From Streptomyces sp. NRRL F-5123 (lineage in GTDB: Bacteria > Actinomycetota > Actinomycetes > Streptomycetales > Streptomycetaceae): a stretch of DNA of 64,000 bases. Shown here piece by piece: positions 8,691 through 15,801 of the stretch. Every line of letters begins with the position of its first letter. The stretch's first letter is position 1. The stretch lies in the NCBI RefSeq assembly GCF_000721495.1, contig NZ_JOHY01000033.1, positions 1-64,000 on the forward strand. Reading direction: 5' to 3'. The translations under genes and the position numbers were made by a program. Below the pieces are notes generated by a model. That model worked only from the letters and a program-made list of their open reading frames with translations, did no database searches and was not told the DNA's origin.

Positions 8691-10880
8691 GTGACTGCGA
8701 CAACCCACGACACGCTCTTCCCCTCGGCGCCCGAGTCGGCGGACGCGGTGCTCGACGGCCTCGACCCCGAGCAGCGCGCCGTGGCGACCGCGCTGCGCGG
8801 CCCCGTGTGCGTGCTGGCCGGTGCCGGCACGGGCAAGACCCGGGCGATCACCCACCGGATCGCCTACGGCGTGCGGGCCGGCATCCTCCAGCCGGCGAGC
8901 GTGCTCGCGGTCACCTTCACCGCCCGGGCGGCAGGCGAGATGCGCGGCCGGCTGCGGCAGCTCGGCGCCGGCGGCGTCCAGGCCCGCACCTTCCACTCCG
9001 CGGCCCTGCGCCAGCTCCAGTACTTCTGGCCGCGCGCGATCGGCGGCGAGATGCCTCGGCTGCTGGAGCGCAAGGTCCAGCTCGTCGCCGAGGCCGGCGC
9101 GCGCAGCCGCATCCGGCTGGACCGCAACGAGCTGCGGGACGTCACCAGCGAGATCGAGTGGTGCAAGGTCACCCAGACCGTCCCCGAGGACTACCCGGCG
9201 GTCGCCGCCAAGACCGGGCGGGACGTGCCGCGGGATCCGGCCGAGGTCGCCCGGATCTACGCCACGTACGAGCAGCTCAAGCGCGACCGCGGCATGATCG
9301 ACTTCGAGGACGTGCTGCTGCTGACCGTCGGGGTGCTGCAGGACCGGCCGGACGTGGCCGACACCGTCCGCTCGCAGTACCAGCACTTCGTGGTGGACGA
9401 GTACCAGGACGTCAGCCCGCTCCAGCAGCGGCTGCTCGACCTGTGGCTCGGCGGCCGGGAGACGCTGTGCGTGGTCGGCGACGCGTCGCAGACCATCTAC
9501 TCCTTCACCGGCGCCACCCCGGAGTATCTGCTCGGCTTCCGCTCCCGCTACCCGGACGCCACGGTCGTCAAGCTGGTGCGGGACTACCGCTCGACGCCCC
9601 AGGTGGTGGGCCTGGCCAACGGGCTGCTCGGCCAGGCCCGCGGGCAGGCCGCCGCGCACCGCCTGGAGCTGGTCTCGCAGCGCGAGGCGGGCCCCGAGCC
9701 CTCCTACACCGAATACGCCGACGAGCCCGCCGAGGCCGCCGGCGCCGCCAAGCGGATCCGTGAGCTGATGGACTCCGGGGTGCGCGCCAGCGAGATCGCG
9801 GTGCTCTTCCGGATCAACGCGCAGTCCGAGGTCTACGAGCAGGCGCTCGCCGACGCCGGGGTGCCCTACCAGCTGCGCGGCGCCGAGCGCTTCTTCGAGC
9901 GGCCCGAGGTGCGCGAGGCGGGCATGCTGCTGCGCGGCGCCGCCCGCGCGTCCGCCGACCCGGAGGAGACCGCGGCAGGTGTGCCGGACCAGGTGCGGGC
10001 GGTGCTCAGCTCCCGCGGCTGGGCCTCGGAGCCGCCCGCCGGCTCCGGCGCGGTGCGGGACCGCTGGGAGTCGCTGGCCGCGCTGGTGCGCCTCGCTGAG
10101 GACTTCGCGACCGCCCGCCCCGCCGCGACGCTCGCCGACTTCGTGGCCGAGCTGGACGAGCGGGCGGGGGTGCAGCACGCCCCGACCGTGGAGGGCGTCA
10201 CGCTCGCCTCGCTGCACGCGGCCAAGGGCCTGGAGTGGGACGCCGTCTTCGTCGTGGGCCTGACCGAGGGCACCCTGCCCATCACCTACGCCAAGACCGA
10301 CGAGCAGGTCGAGGAGGAGCGCCGGCTGCTCTACGTCGGCGTCACCCGGGCCCGCGAGCACCTGTCGCTGTCCTGGGCGCTGTCCCGCTCGCCCGGCGGC
10401 CGCGGCACCCGCAAGCCCTCCCGCTTCCTGGACGGGCTGCGGCCCGGCTCCGCGCCGCGCGGCGCCCGTGGCGCGGGCGGCGGCGCGGGCGGGGTGGAGC
10501 GCGGCTCCGGCGGCCGCAAGCGGCGCGGCGGCCCGGTGCTGTGCCGGGTGTGCGGGCGGACGCTGTCGGACGCCCGCGAGATCAAGCTGATGCGCTGCGA
10601 GGACTGCCCGTCGGATCTGGACGAGGCCCTGTTCGAGCGGCTGCGCGCCTGGCGCTCGGAGCAGGCCAAGACGCTCGGCCAGCCGGCCTACTGCGTCTTC
10701 ACCGACCGGACGCTGCTGGCGATCGCCGAGGTCAGGCCGGAGGACGCCGGGGGGCTCGCGGTGATCCCCGGGGTGGGGGCCCGCAAGCTCGACAAGTTCG
10801 GGGCCGACGTGCTCGCGCTGTGCGCGGGGGAGGCCGTGCAGGAATCTTCCGAGGAATCCGAAGAAGGAGCCGAAAAATAG
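8691..10880 (+). CDS. uvrD2: ATP-dependent DNA helicase UvrD2 with HRDC domain
   Basis: 729-residue superfamily 1 helicase; GTG start. Motifs: Walker A AGAGTGKTR (about 43-51), FTARAAGEMRGRL, motif II VVDEYQDVS (about 235), GDASQTIYSFTGA, LHAAKGLEWD, and YVGVTRAREHLSLSW. A tetracysteine CRVC...CEDC (about 619-641) leads into a C-terminal HRDC domain (about 645-720). This architecture, motor plus tetracysteine plus HRDC, is typical of actinobacterial UvrD2, a 3'-5' helicase essential in mycobacteria as I recall. The stop codon overlaps the AT-rich element of the wblC promoter. Confidence 0.93.
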   Translation: MTATTHDTLFPSAPESADAVLDGLDPEQRAVATALRGPVCVLAGAGTGKTRAITHRIAYGVRAGILQPASVLAVTFTARAAGEMRGRLRQLGAGGVQARTFHSAALRQLQYFWPRAIGGEMPRLLERKVQLVAEAGARSRIRLDRNELRDVTSEIEWCKVTQTVPEDYPAVAAKTGRDVPRDPAEVARIYATYEQLKRDRGMIDFEDVLLLTVGVLQDRPDVADTVRSQYQHFVVDEYQDVSPLQQRLLDLWLGGRETLCVVGDASQTIYSFTGATPEYLLGFRSRYPDATVVKLVRDYRSTPQVVGLANGLLGQARGQAAAHRLELVSQREAGPEPSYTEYADEPAEAAGAAKRIRELMDSGVRASEIAVLFRINAQSEVYEQALADAGVPYQLRGAERFFERPEVREAGMLLRGAARASADPEETAAGVPDQVRAVLSSRGWASEPPAGSGAVRDRWESLAALVRLAEDFATARPAATLADFVAELDERAGVQHAPTVEGVTLASLHAAKGLEWDAVFVVGLTEGTLPITYAKTDEQVEEERRLLYVGVTRAREHLSLSWALSRSPGGRGTRKPSRFLDGLRPGSAPRGARGAGGGAGGVERGSGGRKRRGGPVLCRVCGRTLSDAREIKLMRCEDCPSDLDEALFERLRAWRSEQAKTLGQPAYCVFTDRTLLAIAEVRPEDAGGLAVIPGVGARKLDKFGADVLALCAGEAVQESSEESEEGAEK

Positions 10881-10911
10881 TTTGCGCATCCCGCGGAGGT
10901 CCCCATAGCCT
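10873..10911 (+). promoter_or_regulatory. candidate WblC-autoregulated promoter of wblC
   Basis: An A-rich run (GAAAAATAG, 10872-10880) directly abuts a -35-like TTGCGC (10882-10887), then 18 bases and a -10-like TAGCCT (10906-10911). WhiB7/WblC proteins are known to bind an AT-rich patch just upstream of the -35 through their AT-hook. The layout fits positive autoregulation. The start site is not proven. Confidence 0.5.
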
Positions 10912-10931
10912 TCACGAGCGCGGTTGAGAAC

Positions 10932-10947
10932 GGCTCTTCCAAGAGCC
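10932..10947 (+). other. inverted repeat in wblC leader
   Basis: GGCTCTT-CC-AAGAGCC, a perfect 7-bp inverted repeat, lies about 20 nt after the candidate -10. It may be an RNA hairpin of the leader or a DNA palindrome for a regulator; nothing decides between them. Confidence 0.4.
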
Positions 10948-11017
10948 CGCCCGATCGTGATGTAATACGCAAGAACGGTCCATCAGCCTTACGAGACGCC
11001 GAGAGGAGGCGAGCCAG

Positions 11018-11356
11018 ATGTCCACGCAGATTCTGATCACGAAACTGACCGATCGTCCGGTCGCCGCCTGCATCCTCGGCATGCCCTCGGCTGCCACCGG
11101 TCTGACGTCCTCCCTGCTCCTCGCGGCCGTTCCGGCTGCGCGGCTGCGCAGCGAGCGACCGACCGAGGCGTCCGCGGTAGCGGCAGCGCAGGCGAAGGCG
11201 TATGCCTTCGGCTCCGCGGCAGCAGCGGCGGGCGCCGGTACCAGGACCGTCATCGGCGCAGCAGGCGCCCATGGCTTTGGCAATGGACAGCAGAAGACGC
11301 AGCAGTACGGCAAGTGGGCCTTCCGCGGGCTCGAACCCTGGAGTGATCCAGCCTGA
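11018..11356 (+). CDS. upstream ORF in the wblC leader
   Basis: 112-codon ORF with a strong ribosome site (GAGAGGAGG, about 10 nt before ATG 11018), ending 23 nt before the attenuator hairpin. The product is Ala-rich and resembles no family I know. Third positions are less GC-rich than in neighbouring genes, which suggests selection on RNA structure rather than protein. WhiB7/WblC leaders are known to contain an upstream ORF whose translation state controls termination; in S. coelicolor antibiotics that stall ribosomes promote read-through. A CGAAGGC-GTAT-GCCTTCG hairpin (11193-11210) lies inside and could take part in alternative folding. Whether the whole 112 codons are the functional leader ORF is unproven. 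Confidence 0.6.
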   Translation: MSTQILITKLTDRPVAACILGMPSAATGLTSSLLLAAVPAARLRSERPTEASAVAAAQAKAYAFGSAAAAAGAGTRTVIGAAGAHGFGNGQQKTQQYGKWAFRGLEPWSDPA

Positions 11357-11379
11357 CATCGCATCAGGTCGGCACCTCA

Positions 11380-11420
11380 GGGCCGCGGAATCCCAGACCG
11401 GGATCCGCGGCCCTTCTGTT
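11380..11420 (+). terminator. intrinsic terminator / attenuator of wblC leader
   Basis: Stem GGGCCGCGGAATCCC (11380-11394) pairs with GGGATCCGCGGCCC (11400-11413) with one bulged A and a 5-nt loop, followed by TTCTGTTTT. It lies between the upstream ORF and wblC, where the published WblC/WhiB7 attenuation model places the Rho-independent terminator. Confidence 0.8.
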
Positions 11421-11511
11421 TTCCGTCGAAGAGCGAACGGCTGTCGCCCGCGACAGACACAACAGCACACCGGCCGACCGGCCGGCCCGAAAGACGAGGA
11501 ACGAACACACC

Positions 11512-11871
11512 GTGCACACCGCCCAGCACGCACCGTCCGGACCCGCCCCCGACCCGAGCCGCCCGCCCGCACAGCCCCCGGAGACCACCTTGCTTCCCCT
11601 CACCGAGCTCGACGACGAGATCGAGCGCCTCGGCGTGCCCGTCCCGTGCCGCACCTACGACCCGGAGGTCTTCTTCGCCGAGTCCCCGGCCGACGTGGAG
11701 TACGCGAAGTCCCTCTGTCAGACCTGCCCGGTCCGCGAGGCCTGCCTCGCCGGCGCCAAGGACCGCCGCGAGCCCTGGGGTGTCTGGGGCGGCGAGCTGT
11801 TCATCCAGGGCGTCGTCGTGCCCCGCAAGCGTCCGCGTGGCCGTCCGCGCAAGAACGCGGTCGCGGCATGA
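11512..11871 (+). CDS. wblC: WhiB-like regulator WblC (WhiB7 type)
   Basis: 119-residue Fe-S transcription factor; GTG start. Four conserved cysteines (46, 69, 72, 78) should bind a 4Fe-4S cluster, followed by the turn GVWGGE (90-95) and an AT-hook, RGRPR (109-113), specific to the WhiB7/WblC group. In Streptomyces and mycobacteria it works with the principal sigma factor to switch on intrinsic resistance to ribosome-targeting antibiotics and its own gene. It lies directly after uvrD2, the conserved location. Control appears to combine autoactivation and leader attenuation. The stop codon overlaps the next gene (ATGA). Confidence 0.95.
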   Translation: MHTAQHAPSGPAPDPSRPPAQPPETTLLPLTELDDEIERLGVPVPCRTYDPEVFFAESPADVEYAKSLCQTCPVREACLAGAKDRREPWGVWGGELFIQGVVVPRKRPRGRPRKNAVAA

Positions 11872-12188
11872 ACACGCGCAGGTTCACCACCCCGGGGACG
11901 ATCGACCGTCCCGCCACCCACGATCCGATGAATCAGGCCCCGATGACTTCCAGCCGCCTCGAACAGACCGCTCGTACCTCCGACGCGATGGCGTCGCACC
12001 AGAACAGGAACCACCACATGCAACTCATGCCTGAAGCCCTGGCCCGTGCCCATATGCAACAGCGGATGTCGGAGGCCGAGCAAGAACGCAGGGCCTCCCA
12101 CCTGCTGGCCGCCCGGCGGCTCCAGCGGCGTGCCGAGCGCGCCTCGCTGCGGGCCCGGCGGGCGCTGGCCCTGGCCGTGATGCAGTAA
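11868..12188 (+). CDS. small basic protein translationally coupled to wblC
   Basis: 106-residue protein whose ATG overlaps the wblC stop codon, so it is probably co-translated with WblC. The first half is polar with many Met, Thr and Asn; the second half (about residues 55-106) is Arg/Ala/Glu-rich and likely one long amphipathic helix. I do not recognise a family. The position means that it would be induced together with WblC by antibiotics. A strong terminator follows 25 nt after the stop, so wblC and this gene form one unit. Confidence 0.65.
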   Translation: MNTRRFTTPGTIDRPATHDPMNQAPMTSSRLEQTARTSDAMASHQNRNHHMQLMPEALARAHMQQRMSEAEQERRASHLLAARRLQRRAERASLRARRALALAVMQ

Positions 12189-12213
12189 CGGCCGCACCAC
12201 CTGGCGACAACGA

Positions 12214-12251
12214 CACCGCGGGGCCGGTCCAAAAGAACCGGCCCCGCGGTG
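12214..12251 (+). terminator. terminator of the wblC unit
   Basis: A perfect 15-bp stem, CACCGCGGGGCCGGT (12214-12228) with ACCGGCCCCGCGGTG (12237-12251), has an 8-nt A-rich loop. There is no long T run, which is common for Streptomyces terminators. Confidence 0.8.
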
Positions 12252-12295
12252 CGTTGTGCCGACGAGGAGCGCGCGGGCGGAGGTATCGTCACCCG

Positions 12296-12475
12296 GTGGA
12301 TCACAAGAACGACCAGACCACCACCACCTGCGCGCGCTGCGGGGCCACGCGCGAGGGACTGCCGCTGACCTGGACCTGTTCCGTCGAGAACGGCCACCGC
12401 CGCTACTTCTGCGACGACTGTGCCCGCCGCCATCTGCGCAGCATCGAGAGCCGGCTCGACTCCTCCTGGTGGTGA
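12296..12475 (+). CDS. small zinc-ribbon protein
   Basis: 59-residue protein from GTG 12296; a GGAGG lies about 12 nt upstream. It has two CxxC knuckles (CARC and CDDC) separated by about 27 residues, the pattern of a single treble-clef or zinc-ribbon fold. The C-terminus ends SSWW. I do not know its function. It is isolated between the wblC terminator and the convergent ABC1 kinase gene, 22 bp from the latter's stop. Confidence 0.65.
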   Translation: MDHKNDQTTTTCARCGATREGLPLTWTCSVENGHRRYFCDDCARRHLRSIESRLDSSWW

Positions 12476-12497
12476 CCGCGCCGCCCGCCGCCCGCCC

Positions 12498-13868
12498 TCA
12501 CCCGGACGCGGCGCCTCCGTCCGCTCCGGACTCCGCGCCTTCGGGGTCGAAGCCGGGCAGCCACTCCTGCAGCTCCGCCCGCAACCGCACTGTGGCACCC
12601 AGCTGGCACAGCACGCCCACCGTGCTCAGCGTCACCCGGTGGATCAGCAGATAGGACGGCGGCAGGTTCAACTGCTTGCCCAATTGGTGCGCGGGCGAGC
12701 GGGGATCGGCGATACGGGCCGCCTGCGCGCGCATCCACGCCCGGTCGAAGGAGAACTCCTCGCGCCCGGCCGGCTCGATGATCGGCTTGAGGTAGTCCAG
12801 CACCGCGTCGGAGTCGAGCTTGATCGTCGGCTTGACGAAGCCCTCCTCGCGCAGCATCGCGTGCACCTGCTCCGCCTCGCCCTCCAGCGCCAGCCGCAGC
12901 GCGGTGCCGATCGGCAGCGGCAGCCCCTCGGGCAGCCGGTCGACCGTACCGAAGTCCAGCACGCCCAGCCGCCAGCCCGACACCGGGCCCTCGTCCGTCA
13001 GCAGCCGGAAGTTGCCCGGATGCGGATCGGCGTGCAGCAGGCCCGTGCGGGCCGGCCCCGCGAAGAGGAAGTGCGCCAGCAGCTGCCCCGCCCGGTCGCG
13101 CATCTCCCGGCTGCCGCCGGAGATCACCTCCGACAGCGGCACGCCGTCCATCCACTCGGTGACCAGCACCTGGTCGGCCTGGTGCACCACATCGGGCACC
13201 ACCACGTCCGGATCCCCGGCGAACTCCACCGCGTGGGTGTGCTGGGCCGCCGCCTCCAGTGCGTAGTCCAGCTCCTCGGAGACCCGTTCGCGCAGCTCGG
13301 CCAGCAGCGGCTTGACGTCCATGCCCGGCACCAGGGGCCCGAACAACCGGGCCACCCGGCCCAGTTGCGACAGGTCCGAGAGCAGTGCCGCCCCCGCGCC
13401 CGGATACTGCACCTTCACCGCGACCTTGCGGCCGTCGCCCCACACCGCGCGGTGCACCTGCCCGATCGAGGCAGCCGCGGCCGGCATGTCCTCGAACTCG
13501 GCGAACAGCGAGCGCCAGTCCGCGCCCAGCCGCTCGGCCAGCACCCGGTGCACGGTACGGGCCGGCATCGGCGGGGCCGCCTCCTGGAGCTTGGTCAGCG
13601 CCGCGCGGTAGGGGCTCGCGACGTCCTCGGGAAGCGCCGACTCGAAGACCGAGAGGGCCTGGCCGAACTTCATGGCCCCGCCCTTCAGCTCGCCCAGCAC
13701 CTTGAACAGCTGCTCCGCGGTGCGCTCCTGCAACTCGACGGCCACTTCGTCGGCCGGCCTGCCCCCGAGCCGCTTTCCGAGCCCGAGCGTGGCCCGCCCG
13801 GCGAATCCCAGGGGCAGTGCAGCCAGCTTCGCGGTACGGGTCACAGCCTTGCGCGGAAGATCGGACAT
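12498..13868 (-). CDS. ABC1/UbiB-family atypical kinase
   Basis: 456-residue AarF/UbiB/COQ8-family protein. It carries the family markers KFGQALS (KxGQ motif), the Ala-rich loop AAASIGQVH, the ATP-lysine VAVKVQYP, the catalytic ADPHPGNF and the metal-binding LDFGTV. UbiB/COQ8 proteins support isoprenoid-quinone biology through ATPase activity; Streptomyces uses menaquinone, so the substrate here is open. A homologous gene follows whiB7 in mycobacteria, so the linkage with wblC is old. The gene is convergent with the zinc-ribbon gene. Confidence 0.9.
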   Translation of the reverse strand: MSDLPRKAVTRTAKLAALPLGFAGRATLGLGKRLGGRPADEVAVELQERTAEQLFKVLGELKGGAMKFGQALSVFESALPEDVASPYRAALTKLQEAAPPMPARTVHRVLAERLGADWRSLFAEFEDMPAAAASIGQVHRAVWGDGRKVAVKVQYPGAGAALLSDLSQLGRVARLFGPLVPGMDVKPLLAELRERVSEELDYALEAAAQHTHAVEFAGDPDVVVPDVVHQADQVLVTEWMDGVPLSEVISGGSREMRDRAGQLLAHFLFAGPARTGLLHADPHPGNFRLLTDEGPVSGWRLGVLDFGTVDRLPEGLPLPIGTALRLALEGEAEQVHAMLREEGFVKPTIKLDSDAVLDYLKPIIEPAGREEFSFDRAWMRAQAARIADPRSPAHQLGKQLNLPPSYLLIHRVTLSTVGVLCQLGATVRLRAELQEWLPGFDPEGAESGADGGAASG

Positions 13869-14217
13869 GCGCGCCTCATTTCGCGTCGGTCACCTCGCCA
13901 TTGTGCCTGGCCCCACCGGCTGCCCGGTCAAGAGCGGGTCAGGATACCGCCCGGTCACTCTCCGTGCCCACCCCGCGGAGGCGTCCTGTGACGCCGGTGG
14001 TGGTTGGGCAAAGCGTGTTCGAACGTTCCTGACGACGCCTAGGTCCGGCCGGATGAAACCGCCGGCCGGGAGTCCGTCCTGGTACGACGCGGCGACGAAT
14101 ACCGTGTCCACGGACGCGAACTCGGTGAACGGCTTCAACACCTGGCTCGGGGAGCAGCACGTCCCGCCTGCATCGGCCAGTTCCAGGACGGGTTCGACGC
14201 CCAGGAGGGGGACGTCA
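13869..14217. other. gap between ABC1 gene and lipoprotein relic
   Basis: 349 bp without a gene that I can defend. It should contain the ABC1 promoter. From 14053 an in-frame stretch runs into the following relic (MKPPAGSPSWYDAATNTV...), and the opposite strand also reads as protein-like sequence (LKPFTEFASVDTVFVAASYQ). Both have GC-rich third positions, so the segment may be a remnant of an older gene. Confidence 0.4.
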
Positions 14218-14990
14218 GTGGCTCGTAGCCGCAAGGCGCGGACCGGCCGGGCCGTCGCGCTCGGCGCGGTGGTTGCCGGGCTGGTGCTCGGGGGGTGTTC
14301 CGGGGGTGGGCACAAGCCGGACGGCGGCCTGGCGGTGGGACGCGGAGCGACCCTGCTGCGCGTGAGCGGGAAAGGGGCCCCCACCGCGCTGCCCGCCGCT
14401 TCACCGGGCCGGTGCCGATCGGGGCGCGCCCCGACGGCTCGCTCGTCGTCCTGGACGCCGGGCGGGTCTGGTCGGTACGCGACGGGCACGCCTCCGCCCT
14501 GACCGACACCGCAGGTGCGGCGGACGGCCTGGGCCCCGGCATCGTGGGCGGGGCGGGAACGGCGTACGTCGTCCCGGCGGGGAAGAACCGGCTCGACGCC
14601 GTACGCGTCGTCCCCCCGGCCGGGAGGACACACGCCCTGCACGTGACCGGCCACCTGCCGGGCGGCTCCGCACCGGTCTCCGGGCTCGAGGTCTACACCC
14701 TCGCCCCGGCCGGCGACGGCTTCTACGCCACTGCCGGCATCCCCGACGGCGCCGCCACCTACCTGATCCGCGTCCACGGCACCGCGGCGGACGTGCTCGC
14801 GGCGTTCGGCGCGCCTGGCAAGGCCACGACGTGCGCCGCGGGGCACCCCTACCCCGCCCTCGGCAATCCCTGCGTCATGCCCTACTTCGCGCTCCCGCTC
14901 GGCGAGCGCGTGCTGCTCGTCGGCCAGAGTGCCGGTCAGGCGCCGGGACCAGCCCTCGCCGTGCGCGCCACAGCCCCTCCGGGGGCGTAA
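14218..14990 (+). pseudogene. lipoprotein gene broken by a frameshift
   Basis: GTG 14218 has a strong ribosome site (AGGAGGGG) and a clear lipoprotein signal (VAGLVLGGC, lipobox LGGC). The frame reads to about ALPA near 14395; the continuation (FTGPVPIGARPDGSLVVLD...) is in the frame one base earlier and runs to a stop at 14990. One missing base around 14390-14402 would rejoin them into a protein of about 256 residues. The second half has a repeated beta-rich pattern like an NHL or other beta-propeller protein, but I cannot name it. It is either a genuine frameshift or a sequencing error in a C/G run. Confidence 0.6.
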
Positions 14991-15129
14991 AGACGCAGGT
15001 GGGCGACCTGCCTCAAGAGGGGGATCCGGTGAAGAAAGTCGTTCAATATGCGTAAGAAGCGACGTGATTCCCCGGGCAACTGGCCTGGAGACGGGACTTC
15101 CCGGACGGACAGCGGGTACGGTCGACAGC

Positions 15130-15729
15130 GTGTCGGCCGATCCAGCGCGCAATCTCGCCAGCCACCCCGCCCGCAGCCACCGGACGAGCACGGTGGAAGT
15201 TCGCCGCAGCGCCCGGCGACGACGGACCGTGTCCGCATACCGCGACGGCGACCGCACCGTCGTGCTGATCCCGGCCCGCATGTCGGCGGCCGAGGAGCAG
15301 CGCTGGGTGACCCTGATGCTGGAGAAGCTGGCGGCGCAGGAGAGCCGCCGCACCCCCGGCGACGCGGAGCTGGCCGCCCGCGCGGAACGGCTCTCGGGCC
15401 AGTATCTCAGCGGCCGCGCCGTACCCGACACGGTACGCTGGGTCACCAACCAGAATTCCCGCTGGGGCTCCTGCACGCCGTCCGAGGGCACCATCCGGCT
15501 GTCGCACCGGCTCCAGGGCATGCCGGAGTACGTCATCGACTACGTCCTGCTGCACGAGCTGGCGCACCTGCTGGTGCCCGGGCACGGCCCGGCCTTCTGG
15601 AAGCTGCTGGAGAGCTACCCGCGCACCGAGCGCGCCCGCGGCTTCCTGGAGGGAGTGGCGGACCGCGAGGCCAGGGGCGGTCGGGACGAGGGGGACGACC
15701 TCGACGCCCCGAAGGCCATGGGGGAATAG
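15130..15729 (+). CDS. YgjP-like (DUF45/M48-type) metallopeptidase
   Basis: 199-residue protein from GTG 15130; no clear ribosome site, so the start is uncertain. The zinc motif HELAH followed by a distal His (LLHELAHLLVPGHGPAFW, about 140-157) and the preceding TNQNSRWGSC are hallmarks of the YgjP/WLM-related DUF45 metallopeptidases. The physiological substrate of the family is unknown; some members are linked to nucleic-acid or SprT-like functions. Its stop overlaps the region that probably holds the promoter of the TerD operon (TAGCCT at 15751-15756). Confidence 0.82.
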   Translation: MSADPARNLASHPARSHRTSTVEVRRSARRRRTVSAYRDGDRTVVLIPARMSAAEEQRWVTLMLEKLAAQESRRTPGDAELAARAERLSGQYLSGRAVPDTVRWVTNQNSRWGSCTPSEGTIRLSHRLQGMPEYVIDYVLLHELAHLLVPGHGPAFWKLLESYPRTERARGFLEGVADREARGGRDEGDDLDAPKAMGE

Positions 15730-15801
15730 CCGCTGTGCGCGCGACCGGTTAGCCTGTCGCAACGCACACGCACGCCAGACGGGACGGGGGCCGGTCGATC
15801 C

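Noticed and set aside
8478..10889. 803-codon minus-strand frame across uvrD2
   Set aside because: Shadow of uvrD2; low-complexity Arg/Ala/Gly translation.
15722..15750. SigR promoter before the TerD gene (GGGAAT ... GTT)
   Set aside because: Spacing is 20 bases and the GGGAAT overlaps a stop codon; a TAGCCT -10 explains the region better.
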